Source: Lithospermum erythrorhizon
Taxonomy: Eukaryota > Streptophyta > Magnoliopsida > Boraginales > Boraginaceae
DNA: 64,000 nt
Direction of reading: 5' to 3'
Assembly: GCA_019722365.1 (NCBI GenBank)
Contig: JADFUC010000638.1
Coordinates: 21,642-85,641, forward strand
Below the pieces are notes generated by a model. It saw only the letters and a program-made list of their open reading frames with translations, had not been told where the DNA came from and did not search any database. Positions within the stretch are counted from its first letter, which is position 1; every line of letters starts with the position of its first letter. Below are positions 14,360 through 26,559 of this stretch, one piece after another. Position numbers and translations under genes: made by a program.

Positions 14360-17300
14360 GGGGAAACGTGTTTGCATGATTGGAGAGTAGTTACATGAGA
14401 GTATTCATAGGGATTTGATTTGATGAATCAAGGTAGCAGAGTAGGAGAGCCAAAATAATAAGGGTGAGATAAGAAACTCTGTGCTTCTGCATTGTCTTCT
14501 TCTGTTTCTTGATTTTGCTGCCCTTTAGTACAACTACTCTGTAATATTTTTCCTTCTTTCAATTTTACTTTTGAATAGGAGGTGTTAGTTAGTACACACA
14601 CCCAAATAGTGTAGCTCGGGGTGAAATGACTATTTTGCCCTCTTCCTACTTATAAGTGTAGTAGTTGATGTAAGTTTCATTGCTTATTAAATTATCATTT
14701 CCACTGACAAAGATACTATTCTACCGCAGATAATAGCGTTGTTATAGATATTAATGTTATTGAGTCATGTTCGAGTATATATCGGGTAATGTGATCGTGT
14801 TGAACGAGTCGGATAATTACTCGGTTATTTTATATATAACAATTGTTTTACCTTTGTATTAATGGATATCAATGAGTTTAGTATCGATTATCCTAATAAT
14901 TTGTACATAAAAATATAAAAAGATATAAATGAGTCTGATTTTTACGGATATTTAATGTATGTACTTTATCTAATGCGTAATTAATGTGTCGTTTTGAATA
15001 GAGTAAACATACCTCCAATCCAAAATGACAGTCATTTTGTAATGCGAGCCACCATCAATTACTTTTTTAAACAGTAATTTCAATAATTATAAGAAAATTA
15101 TATTATGAAACTATTTTTAAAAACGAATCTAACTATATAAATTTCATATTTATTAAAATAATTGATGGCCAAAGCTCGAACTCGATTTTCAAAAACGATA
15201 ATTATTTTGACTGGGAGTGAAAGATATTTTACTAGACTATTCGATAATCACTGAACGAATAATCGAAATTTTAATTTTTAAATCGAAAGTATCGAATTTA
15301 TAGGATTACCAAGCCATGATACTCTATTATAGAGGATGGAAAGCGGGGTGTATGAATTATGTATGTGATGGTGTGTGATGGAGAGGGTGTGGGGTAGGGG
15401 GAGTTGGCTCTGAAGGGTTCTGTTTGGGGTATGCGTGCGTGCCTGAGGAAATTGTGCAGAGTAATCTCTTGTCAGTGAAGAAAAAATGCAGGAGAGGAAC
15501 AGAAAGTAGTTTTAAAAGATAGGTTATTTAATACTCCCTAAGTACTTATTTAATTGATCATATATAAAAAAATTATTATTTCTTTTTATTTGATAATTTA
15601 TTTTTTTAATGTAATATTTACTTTTAAAATTCTTTACATTATTGATTTAACTCCTAATATTCTTTAATATTATTTGTTTATAATTCTTTTTCTACTTGAA
15701 AATAATAAAATTAATTATACTTTTAATAAAACACTTTTAAAATATATGATCAAGTAAATAAAACAGTATTAAATAATCAAATTTGCAATGTTTTGTTTTT
15801 GTTGTAGGCTGTTTAATAACTATAAGTTGAAATAAAAAAAAGTAGGATCAACTTTTTTCGCTCCAACTCAAGCTCTGGCCTCGACTCCAAAGTAAATTTA
15901 CTTAATTACCCCTCAACGCCTAACTTTATACCTTATTTATCCTTCATATTTATAATTTTTAGTTTATACTCAATTTTAGCATTTATTCTTATTGAAAAAC
16001 TAATAAATAAATAAATATTATATTTTCACTACAAAATAGTTTTACTTATAGTTATTTTTTATTCTTTTAAATTAAATTTCTAATTTATTAATATCATAAA
16101 AGATTAAAAAAGTTTCGATATATAAACATATCCTTTATAAAATTATTTTATCCTTTTTAAAACTTATAAATGATTATTATTCAAACATGTAAAAAAAATC
16201 TTATTATAAGTTATATTAGCCAAACAAATCAAAATAAGTTTGATAACTTATAAATGACCTACTTATAAGTTACATTATCACTTATGTTGATTACTAAGGT
16301 TAAAAATAATCTTAGCCAAACAATTCTAAGTTTCACTGCTGGATCAATAATTGCTCTTTTCATTTTGGTACAAAAGGCGGGGCAGGAGTGCAGACCCCTA
16401 GCCATGGTTACATTTTGAATGACGAGGCCTTCTCCCTCAAGATTAGATTTGATGGTAATGGGAGAGTTTTATAAATTGATAGGATTCATTTGAAATGAAT
16501 TTATCAAACGAGACACATATTAATTTTATACTTGTTCTATTTTTAGACATAAACTCGATTCGACTCGAAATTATTATACATCATTATTAATTATAAATTG
16601 AGAAATAATCTATAATTATTGTTGAAGTAGTGATTGTATTTTAAAAGTTACTTTTAGTATAGGTAAGTTGCTTTCTGCTATGTGAAGTTACAATCGTAAT
16701 TTAAACTCAGAAAATATTTGGTCATATCCACTTAGCCTATTATTAATATTAGAGTGTAGCCTCCTGGAGAATGTAATATGAACATTTGGAAATATATTTC
16801 GAGTCGGGTCGGATGCAATTGAGTACTTGCTTTTTTTTTGTAGAGTTTGGATCGAGTTTCCAGTCAATTTTTTTTTGAATTTTATTTTCGGATCCTATTT
16901 TTGGCATTCAAACCTTTTCGAGTTAGATATAAATATATAATACTACTCGAATATTTTTGAATCGGATCGAATACAGCTGCATTGGATCCGGTGCCACTCG
17001 TTCAAACGCCTAAGTCAGACGTTGCAAACAAAAACCCTATGCCAATTACCATCCGTCTCAACTCTCAACCAAAGCTATGTATTGTAGTAGTGTTTGAATT
17101 GTTCCAATTGAAATTTAAAAATAAAAACTTTTTAATATGAAGAGACTAAAAAAGAATAATTTATATATTAGGCTTCCTGTATTTTTAGTAGAAAAAATGA
17201 AATATTTTGGTTCTTGACTGTACCATATTTCTTTTTATGCTTCAATTCTTGACCCATCTATGAAGCATTCATCAATCAAGATAAATAAATCAGCTAATTC

Positions 17301-17790
17301 GTTGGATAGTCATTCATTCCATTCATCAGCATTTTGCTCTTGCTATTTGCCAAGAAAGACAGAAAACCACGAATTTCAATTCATTCCTCAAATGATACAT
17401 TGAGAGTCTCGAAAACAAAAGCATAGCATCAGACACTTACACATCAGTTTCTTGAAATTGTAATAACGAATTAATTAAAGCAGCTTTGGGTACTGTTAAT
17501 ATCCATATACTTGCATATCTTAGCAACAATCTAACACTATCACTACTATTTGCATTGATCTTCCATCACACAATGCAACCTCAGCCCTCAGGAGATGTGT
17601 AGCTAGATGGGTTTCTTCTGAAATATAGCACTAAAACAGATTGGATTGAGGTAGAAAAAGCTGAAAGAATGTAATTAATTAGTAGCCACTAGTTGTTATA
17701 ATTGGAGTAGTTCTTTTCCTTTCTATGCTACTTTACTGGGTGAAAAAATAAACTAGCTTAGTAATTAGGAGAAGAACACAATTTGTAGGG
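14360..17790. other. Intergenic region upstream of the NAC gene
   Basis: No gene recognised. The part next to 14360 should hold the NAC promoter. A G-rich patch of GTG and GGG runs lies at about 15340-15420. Stretches near 14760-14900 and 16790-17000 share GGATCGGATC- or CGGATAAT-like words typical of old repeats, without a defined boundary. Confidence 0.45.
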
Positions 17791-17794
17791 AACT

Positions 17795-18560
17795 AAATAA
17801 CAATAATAACAACAACAACAACAACAATAATAATAATAATAATTATACACAAAATATTTATTTAACTAATACATATAATAATAATAATAATAATAAAAAT
17901 AGTTCTACATAATAATAATAATAATTCTAGACAAAATATATGATTATTTAAGTAACAACTATTATAATAATAACAATAGTTCTACATAAAATATATTATT
18001 ATTTAACTAAGACCAATTATGATTGAAAACGATATACGACGAAAATTATGGCCTGAGGAAATGAAAGAATAAATTAATAATATATATTTATATTACATGG
18101 ATTCTTGTGAATTGAATCATGAAATCTATACATGTAAAATTGAGCAAAAATAATTGTGTTATTCAATGCATATCTTGAATCAGCAAACACGACTTCGGTA
18201 TAAATAAATGTTTTAATTAAAAGTGATACGAATTAAAATATATATATATGTACAAACGATGTGATAAATGTGATCATCTCAAACCATACGATGCATGATT
18301 TATTCCCTTCAATTTGATAATCTTACGTATGTGCAAGTATATTGTATAATGAATACTTAATAATAGTTCATTTCTATTAGAACTAATGAATTATCAATTA
18401 AGAGGTGAATTATTAATTAAAAAGATTATTGCCTAACTTTTAGATTTTTAGAGAGAAAGGTAATTTAGTAATTAATAATGTAAAAAGTGAAGAAATACAA
18501 TCCTTATTCGGACTTTTATATATGTTAGTGACTAGTGATAGTAATTAGTGATTAGTGATT
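17795..18560 (+). repeat. Dispersed repeat, copy 1, with AAC/AAT microsatellites
   Basis: Begins with a compound (AAC)n/(AAT)n tract, followed by several AGTTCTACATAAAATATAT-like units interspersed with ATAATAATAA. Near its end is CCTAACTTTTAGATTTTTAG, then AGAGA and TAATTAATAATGTAAAAA. The same order of blocks occurs at 40980-41440, so this is a dispersed repeat family and not only local microsatellite. No coding capacity is visible. A non-autonomous transposon is likely. Confidence 0.6.
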
Positions 18561-18749
18561 ATGTAAATATTTAAATTAGTTTCCATTTAATTAGTTCAAA
18601 AATATTGAGAAAAAATTTAGTTTGTGAATTCAATTTAAATTATTTTAAATTTTTGTGCTAAATGAAATGTCTCTATAAGAAATTGATGGAGGGAGTGATA
18701 GAAAAAACACATGATCAAATCAATATTTAAAATAAAGTGTAGATATTGA

Positions 18750-19248
18750 TGTATTCGTATTTTTTCTAAGATGTGTGCAAATACTTCTAGAACTAGGACT
18801 ACTCGTATATATGTTTGGTGAGTGGATATTTTATGCTCGGAGTGAGAATCTGGTCTTGTTCCCCAGTCATGTACCTCCTCGGATCGAATGTCAGTCATTT
18901 GTCACAAGGATCCGCTCACAAGGCGAGTCCGAGGTGTATGTATTTGTCGACTAAATCGTTACTAGCAACTACGTATTAATTCGATGCTTAAGTCAGTAAC
19001 AGATAATATTGTATTTAGGTGCGAATAACTACAAATAGCATTACCTCCTTTATGGCAGGTGAGGAGGTTTATATATAGTACAGAGGGCTTTACTAGTGGA
19101 AGGAATAAGCATCGCCACGTAAGTTTCTTCATCGGGTGGATAATATCTCCGAAAAGGCTTTCCTCACCTCGAAGCCACACAGGGCCTATAGGTGCTATGA
19201 GTATGTCGGGTCCGGGCTAGGTTATAACCGGTCACATCATTGCCCCCA
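18750..19248 (-). repeat. 3' LTR of the Tat element
   Basis: About 499 bp, starting with TGTATTCGTATTTT and ending TGCCCCCA on the plus strand (TGGGGGCA in element sense). It matches the other LTR over AAGATGTGTGCAAATAC, AGAACTAGGACTACTCG and CATTACCTC, and around AAAAGGCTT followed by TCCTCACCT. Divergence is considerable, implying an old insertion. Confidence 0.8.
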
Positions 19249-22200
19249 CTATTAAATGGTACCTAGAACCGCCAAAAGGGATATTCATTATTTAAATGCT
19301 CCTTTTCCCCTGGGGGTATCCGCTCGAGGAACTTCCATCACCTCTAAGGAATCCGCCCGAGGAGTTTATTAAGGATTTGGCGGATAGTTACCGAGGAATA
19401 GTGTTTCCAATCACCAACCTGCTTCCCTCTCACAGCGGGACGAAGCGCTGCCTACTCTCAACCGTTGCCCATACTGGGAACCGGCCGGGTAAAGCCCCCC
19501 ACTATTCTTCTATAAAAGTGTACGACTGTGGTACTTACTTTTTTTACTTTTGTACTTTAAATTCTCCTCAAGGCAGACAGAACCGCTCATCTTCTTCAAA
19601 CTCCAAAATCAATTCCAACTTCTCCTCTTATTCTTCGATTCCTTTCTAATTTTGCTCAAGGGTCTTACTGGGAGTGGAAATCGTGAGTTCAGGTGCTTTA
19701 TCGGCCATATAACCTCACATCTTTGCTGTCCCACAAAGATTGTCCACTTTTTCTAGAGCTATTTCGAGTTTTGTCCCAAAAAGATTGTCCAATTTCTCCT
19801 TTAAATCATCAACTACTACAAGGTTCTTTTCTTGAAAGGATCCTCTTGTCTGATTTTAATCCATCCATTATAAAGTGTTTGTTGACCGTTGACCTTTTAA
19901 TTGAAGCCATGTTCGGTGATAGAACTCTAAAAGACACCCCCCTTCTTCTCTAATCCGCAACGCCTTCCTTGTTAGGGGTTATTGACTGGCTACTGGCCAG
20001 TATGGCCTTCACCTCCGTAGGTGCCGAAGTTCGAATTGAGAGTTTGGCTTTTACCCCTTATCAAGACCCATTCGCTAACGTTTCGTTAAAATAGGAGGTG
20101 AGTGACGATATCTTCCTAGAGATTGATGAGTACCCGAACCAAAGTGTTCAAGGGCGCTGCCGAAGTTGCGGCATCACTCTTAGCCGGTGGCCTCTTCTAC
20201 TCCAACGAATGTGACTTCTTCCGCCACCCAGGGGGACGCCGCAAACGGTGGACGGTCCAAGCGGTGATCGGGACTTTTCCCGCCTTTCATTAAATATCTA
20301 CTTCCCAGCCTTTTACGATTCTTAGCTTCTGGATTTTAACAAGTATTTCGTTCCTCGATGATGTGGGTATTCGAGTCCATATAGTGGTTGAATCCATATT
20401 AGAACCCATAATAAATGAAAAGGACATGGGAATGGGCTTCGCCCATGGATCCCTATATATTTAGGAGGTCTTCTCAAGTTGGGATGAGATTGCCACGAAG
20501 CGAAGTTCAGAATAGTTGTTGTAACATGTCAATAGGGCCCCTGGTCAAATTCATCCGATAGGATGGCTGAACATTACCATCTTTCAAGTAGCATGTAGCA
20601 TAGCAGAGGTAGAGGCTACAGTTCTCCTATTTGCCAGCCTTTTCTCCACTAAACATAGAGTTTTTGACATCTCCTTAGTGGCCAAGGGGCGGAAAACTAA
20701 GCAAGAACTTCTTAGCCGATTCCCGCCCCACAGTCCCCGCCTCGACATAGCGGCAAATGGTTCATCCAGGTACGCCCAAGGTTCCTATCAGATGGACCAC
20801 CGTTGACCAAGCTAGTAATTGCTCACAAGAGAACAGACCTATCTTAAAAATCAGATCCAGCTGCTTAGGGATGCTTTTCCAATAAAACCCCACACGCTGC
20901 ATCACAGGAGAGCCCTTGATTCATGGATTTGATCCATGAAAAGATGTATAATCCCTGCAACAATCTGCTGTCACCTGGGGTACTTGATTTTACATCTAAA
21001 CTTTGTCTTTTCATGTACTATTTGAGATGTTCTAACCTTCCTTTTTCGCTTTCAACTAAGGCTTGTGTCGCTCAAAACACTCCTGCACTCCAACCAAAGT
21101 TGAGATTACCGCCATGGGGGATAAACGCTTTCGCTGGCAAGAAGTTGGTGGTTCGAAGCCGCTTAGTCCCGGTTCGCATCCCATTCCTGCTTTCTCCCAA
21201 AGAAAGAGGGGACTGACATTTGAAGCCTGGCCTCTACTTCCAAAAATCGCTTAAACGGAGGTATCGAAAAATAAATGGCCCACTCAATTTAATACTCCTA
21301 CCATCTCCCATTAAGGTGATCTCTAGACGTAGGAGCCTAACAAGCCGGGTGCGAGACAGCCGCAACAAAAAAAGTCAAAGTCTACGCTCCCTCCGCCCGC
21401 TCGGCCCTCCAAACAATAATCCCTCGCTTGGCGAACTGGGGCCGCCTAAAAAAAGTGGCAAAGGCAAAGCGCTTCTTCCTGCGAAGTCTTCCTCGACTAC
21501 TAAATCCGCTTAGCTATATTTAAGGCACCCTCACAAATTTCTCCCAACAATTTATCCATCCATTAGGGTCATCTCTAGAACACTCGTATGAGCGCCTTTC
21601 ACGTTGTACAACCTCTTCTATCACGGGAAGAAGGGTGGAAGCACCCTTCTAGCAACTCTATGGATGCTTTTGCTCTATCCTCCCTTTACTTGATAAAGGT
21701 AAGTCTTCATCTATTCTATTTCAAGTTATCCCCTGTTTCCTCATCTCGACTCGAGCCTTTGTTTTCTACAGCTCTTAACGCCCAATAAAGTACTCATTGA
21801 AAGCATGAAAGACTTCCTTTGGTGCACGCAGTTTCCAATAGAATTTGCAAGTGCTTCCTTTGAAAGAGAGAAATCAGAGTTGAACAGCCAATAAGAAAAG
21901 CAAGCTTATCGAGAAGGAGCATTCAAGAGACGCAGCCGCGACCAGAAAGCTGATCTCGAGTAAATTACAGAGCGCTCGTGCCCCCGAAAGTACGCTGAGA
22001 TCTGTGTTCCGCCACCTGTACCTACAATGTATACGAGGTAATGGAAGCTTCAGCCTTCAAAGCGGAGAATTTACTCAAACAACTTGACGCGAAGTGGAAA
22101 TCCACGAGTGGCCCAAAGGCAAAAGATGGGAAAGTTAACTCAACTCGTGGCTAAAGAACTGCTGATGCAAAAGAGTCGGGTTTGTTACCAAGTTCCAAAA

Positions 22201-22930
22201 TGAGGACCCCAAACTGCTGGATTTATTTACTTGTTTTAAGGCGGAGTGGCCTGAGGAGTATTTTGAAGACCTGTTAGTGGCCACAACCCCAAGCAAAACT
22301 CCTGAAGTCGCTTGAGGTTGCCAACAAGCACGTGCGAGGAACCCGCTTATTATCAGTCATGGTGAAAATGATGTAGCCGCTTAAATATTCATATGTCTAC
22401 TTTTATCTCTTAGCATTTGTTACTCGAGACTTTTTTTCTCTTGGTTTTACTTGATGTTGGTTTATCATTGCCTTTGTTTATACTGTTTCGCCTTTACTTG
22501 ATTTCTTTTACCTTGTTTATATAACCGTCTCCCCTTGTTGCCCCCTTCAAGAGCCTTTCCCTTGTAAAAGGAACACGGTCTTGACGAGTTCAAAGGATTT
22601 GGTAATCGGTTCATGTTCTTATCATCCTCGCTTTATTACGTCTCGCGGTTGTATCATGCGTTTATGTTTGGCTAGATTTGAGTCGGAGTTTGCGAGTTAT
22701 TCCCCTAAGAGAATGTCCTTCTACGAGTAGCGTGCTTCACATCTTCAGAACCTTCTGAATTAAAGATTTTCCTGGTTTGAAAATCCAAGTTATGAACCTT
22801 TATAAGGGATTCTGCGAATGATCAGTTCGGTTGATGAATCCCCATCGGGTATATTTACAATGGTTAGTTCCATTGTATTGTTCCAAGCGTAGCTTTTTAG
22901 GTGATTAGTTATAATTCTTGAAATAAACTA
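19249..22930 (+). pseudogene. Possible antisense gene of the Tat element
   Basis: This tract is opposite in strand to the pol genes. A TATA box TATAAAAG sits at 19511-19518 on the plus strand, just inside the 3' LTR, followed by broken plus-strand frames. Frames at 20923-21216 and 21220-21513 are the longest; the second is rich in Arg, Lys, Ser and Pro (SRRRSLTSRVRDSRNKK). A GGTAAGT donor near 21699 and a CTACAG acceptor near 21772 could mark an intron. Several Tat-lineage elements carry an antisense frame between integrase and the 3' LTR, sometimes annotated as a putative gypsy-type transposon protein. Assignment here is inference from position, strand and the TATA box; no domain is intact. 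Confidence 0.35.
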
Positions 22931-23029
22931 AACACCAAATAATAACAAAAGCCATTTTTATTGAATTAAAGAAGTAATTGAAATGACATAGAAATGCTCG
23001 CAAGCACTCAAAAGATATGATATTCAAAC

Positions 23030-23730
23030 TTTAAATGTAATTTGGTGTCGTGCCAAATGTGGTTGATGGGTTTGCCGTTGACATGCGACAACTCGTATGT
23101 AGCCGGTCCAACCATCTTAGTTACCTTGTATGGTTGTTCTAGGGCTTAATATCTTAACTTGTCCATTTGACTGGGGATAATAGACGGGTGAGAATCTTCG
23201 TTCGATTCCATACTTCTCGCAAAACTCGGTCAAAATGCTGCCTTCGAACTATGGTCCATTATCCGAGACCAATACCCGAGCAATCCCAAACCGCGTTATT
23301 ATGTGCTTCCAGAGGAAATGTACAATGTTATCGTCTTTTGTCTTTTTTAGGGGAGCCGCCCTTACCCATTTGCTGATGTAATCGACGGCGACTACCGCAT
23401 ACTCAAACCCTCCTTTTGCTTTTGGCAACTTTCCTACCAAGTCCATTCCTTACATTGTGAAAAGAATTGGGCTAACTAGTGGAGTTAAAGTGGCGGCTGG
23501 TTTCAGAGACATATGCTGAGTTTTGGCATACATCACATTTTCTCACATGAGTCAAGACATATTTCGCTAAGGTAGGCCAAAAGAATCCCGTTCTTATGAT
23601 CTTTAGGGCTAAAGACCTGCCTCTTATATGGCTGCCGCACCATCCATTGTGCAACTCAAGCAAGACCTTGAGGATATTCTCAGCGGATACACATAACAAC
23701 AATGGGCCATCAACTGGTTTTTTATACAAT
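23030..23730 (-). pseudogene. Integrase region of the Tat element
   Basis: Starts in element sense with the zinc-binding module (LHNGWCGSHIRGRSL, then THVRKCDVCQ, an HHCC pattern), then the catalytic core MDLVGKLPKAKGGFEYAVVA with VDYISKWVRA. VLVSDNGP carries the second acidic residue and is followed directly by a TAG stop at 23246-23248 where glutamine is usual. The frame resumes as FEGSILTEFCEKYGIERRFS and YYPQSNGQVK, where the third catalytic residue, normally E, reads K. The sequence then passes, within about 40 nt, to VTKMVGPATYELSHVNGKP, which is C-terminal-domain-like, so the end of the core appears deleted. Integrase would be inactive. Confidence 0.8.
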
Positions 23731-23869
23731 TCCCCTTCTTATGTGTGCAATTTATAACTTTTGTGGTGTGTTTTCTTGGCCTCCGCTTTGTCGTCTGGCA
23801 ATTGTCTTGTGGCCAAGTATCTAGCTATATGGGTTCGCCAATCGTCAAGCTTCTCCAACACAGTATAGA

Positions 23870-24330
23870 GACCCTTCTCTTCATAGGCCGGATGGTCCCT
23901 CAACTCTGTGTAAACCTCTTTTGGCAACTCATGATAGTACGTAGTTGCGAGTTGGGATAATCGATCCGTCTCCTCATTATGTGCTCTTTGGGACATGCTA
24001 AAAAAAAGTTTGTTTCATGATATTTAATTAGAGTTTCGTTCTTCACCCCACATTCTCCCTTTATTTGGTCAATAATCAGCTTCAAATCGCCTCTTAGTAA
24101 GACCCGCTGATCCCCCAGAGATTTGACCAACATCAGGCCTGCTATCATCGCCTCATATTCTCCTTCATTGTTGGTCGCTTCAAATGAGAACTTCAGAGCA
24201 TATTCCATGGTCATTTGATCAGCTCCTTAGATCAGAATTCCCGCTCCAGAGCCTTTACTGTTTCTGGCTCCATCAACATATACTACCCACTCTGGTATCT
24301 TTGCAGGTTCTGGGAGCTCTATAGCTCTAC
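23870..24330 (-). pseudogene. Archaeal-like RNase H (second RNase H) of the Tat element
   Basis: Reads WVVYVDGARNSKGSGAGILI, a TAA stop near 24225, then GADQMTMEYALKFSFEATNN with EGEYEAMIAGL and LLRGDLKLIIDQIKGE. The first D (YVDG), the E of EYEA and the D of RGD fit the acidic triad of RNase H. This extra domain after the pol RNase H is the lineage marker for Tat. The in-frame TAA splits it. Confidence 0.8.
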
Positions 24331-24740
24331 CAACTTGCAGTGATTGGGGTGTTGTACATTCAATGAAGAAATCAACCAATGCATGTGCCTTAACGTTTGT
24401 CCTAGGTGCATAAGTGATGTCAGATTCACTCAGTTCAATGGCCCATGTAATCATTCGCCCAAACAATGTAAGGATTGTGAAGATTCGCTTCAGCAGTTGG
24501 TCTGTGACAACCTTTATTGGGTGAGACTCGAAATGGGCTTTTAACTTGTGAGATGAGATCACTAGAGCAAATGAAAACTTATCAATTATAGGATAATTTT
24601 CTTGTGAGCCATGTAGCACCAGCACACTACTTACTATCCGTTCTGCTATGGCTAGGTACAACTCCAATTCTTTCCCTTATTCTGGGCGAAAGAGTATATG
24701 TGGTGACCCCAAATACTGATTTAAGTCATCAAAAGCTTTG
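24330..24740 (-). pseudogene. RT-linked RNase H of the Tat element
   Basis: Reads ELYLAIAERIVSSVLVLHG, YPIIDKFSFALVISSHKLKA, HPIKVVTDQLLKRI and GRMITWAIELSESDITYAPR, the usual order of the pol RNase H/tether region in plant Ty3/gypsy elements. It joins the second RNase H without a gap. It removes the RNA strand during reverse transcription in intact relatives. Confidence 0.75.
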
Positions 24741-25702
24741 TTGCACTCATAATCCCAATGAAATTTGTTTGTAGATGCATTTCTTAAATTCTTGAAGAAA
24801 GGGAGGTTTCTTTCTCCAGATTTGGAGATGAAGCGACTTAACGCTTCCAAACATCAAGTTAACTTCTGGATGTCTTTATAACTATTTGGGGGATTCATCT
24901 CTAATAGAGCCTTGATTTTATCCGGGTTAGGCTCAATCCCCCTTTCATTGATCATATATGCCAAGAATTTGCCTGATGTTAGCCCGAACGAACACTTTTA
25001 TGGGTTGAGTTTCAACTTGCTTTCCCTCAACCGCGTGAATGTTTTCCCGAGGTTTTCTAAGTGTTTGCCTCTAACTTTTCTCTTGACCAACATATCATCC
25101 ACATAGATCTCGATGTTTCGTCCAATCTGTGGTTCAAAAATGGTTTTGACCATCGGTTGATATGTGGCCCCTGCATTCTTCAACCCGAATGACATAACTC
25201 TCCAACAATACATGCCATACTCGGTGATGAATGCCGTCTTCTCCTCATCTTCGGGTAACATCCAAATTTGATGGTATCCTCTAGAAGCATCCATGAAATC
25301 AAAGACCTCATGCCCCACACTACCATCGATCAACCATCCCAAGCATGGTAGCGGGTAGAAGTCTTTTTGGACTTGCCTTGTTAAGATTTGTGAAATCTGT
25401 ACACATTCGCTATTTTTTATTTGGCTTCTTAACTAGCACTATATTTGCAATCCAACTTGGGAATTGTAATTCACGGATGCCCTCTACTTTCACAGGCTGG
25501 CGACTTCCTCTCTTATCGCCACATTTTTCTCCTCACTGAATGTTCTCTTCCGCTGTTTGGCTGGAACGAACAGTGGGTCAACATGTAATAGGTGAAGGGC
25601 TAGCGCAAGATCGACCCTTGGCATGTCTTCAGTTCCCCATGCAAATACATCCGCGAATTTCCTGATTAGCTCTATCAATTGGGATGTATACTGGTTGTCC
25701 AA
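24740..25702 (-). pseudogene. Reverse transcriptase of the Tat element
   Basis: Begins near LIRKFADVFAWGTEDMPR, the segment that precedes RT in plant Ty3/gypsy elements. The palm motifs are FMDASRGYHQIWM, TAFITEYGMYCWRVMSFGLK and NAGATYQ, with the active site YVDDMLVK (YVDD at 25094-25105). The connection reads KFLAYMINERGIEPNPDKIK, then ALLEMNPP. Stops and frameshifts occur near 25340-25490 and after KLKLNP, so no full protein is made. The catalytic aspartates of YVDD remain. Confidence 0.85.
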
Positions 25703-26092
25703 GTTTGTCCCTACTCAGAAAGTCTTTTTTGGCCCTTCACTGGTAAAGGGGACACATTTCGCTTCTTCATATGGTGTTGCCCTTTTCAAAGTTTCCTTTA
25801 CCTTTGGGGAATTATCCTGCTCAACCTTTGTCATGGTGTTGACTTCGCCCTTATTCTTTCGTTTGAGCCTCAACTCCTGATTCGCAGCACCCGGGTTGAC
25901 TGGGGGGACGGATGCTGATAGCATACGGGAGCTCATTTCTAATCGCCACTAATCTTGCCTACACCCCCTATTGTTGTGAATTTTAGTTTAAGGTGGACCG
26001 GGGATACTATGACCTTTATCGCTGTCAAAATCGGTCTCCCTATCATCCCGTTGTAGGACGAATCAGGGATATCCACCACAGTGAACTACGCC

Positions 26093-26536
26093 CTAAAGGT
26101 TGTACTCGTCAACCCTGTGCCCATTGTCACGTAGAATGTTGCCACTCCTAGAGGGTACATGGAGTGGCCTGTGAACCCGGTCAGCGGAGTGCGCATTGGC
26201 TCTAATGATACTCCTTGGCATGTGAAGCTTATCAAAGGTGCTTAGATAAAGGATATCTACTGAACTTCCCGTATCCACCAACATCCGTTCAATAGTGAAG
26301 TGAGCAATCTTAGGCGCAATCACAAGGGCATCGTCATGAGGCATCTCCAAGCCTTGACAATCCGGATATGTGAATGTTATCACATTAGTATTACACTGCG
26401 TGTTAACTATGGCATATACTTCTCTTGGGGCATATTTCTTTCTAGAGATCCTGGAATCGCCTCCTCCATATATTCCCGCTACAATAGTTGCAATATGGCC
26501 TGTGACTAGTGAGTTTTCCTCCCTTTCTTCCTCCAC
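26093..26536 (-). pseudogene. Aspartic protease region of the Tat element
   Basis: An open frame of 147 codons carries IERMLVDTGSSVDILYL, the retropepsin DTG/S active site, with DTGSS at 26261-26275. Upstream, in the same frame, GHIATIVAGIYGGGDS and REVYAIV are the stretches that usually sit between gag and protease in Tat elements. The enzyme would cut the gag-pol polyprotein. The end of the domain is not followed by a clean junction to RT; the 400-bp tract at 25703-26092 has a lysine-rich linker-like frame. Confidence 0.8.
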
Positions 26537-26559
26537 CCTTTTATCCGTCCGTGGGAGAT

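Noticed and set aside
19296..19953. Overlapping plus-strand frames next to the 3' LTR of the Tat element
   Set aside because: Overlapping frames of low information; kept only as part of the possible antisense region, not as separate genes.
21540..21800. Possible organelle-like insertion because of higher GC
   Set aside because: I could not identify any plastid or mitochondrial gene there, and the tract is inside the Tat element.
25345..25918. Plus-strand frames over the Tat RT and linker
   Set aside because: Antisense shadows of pol.
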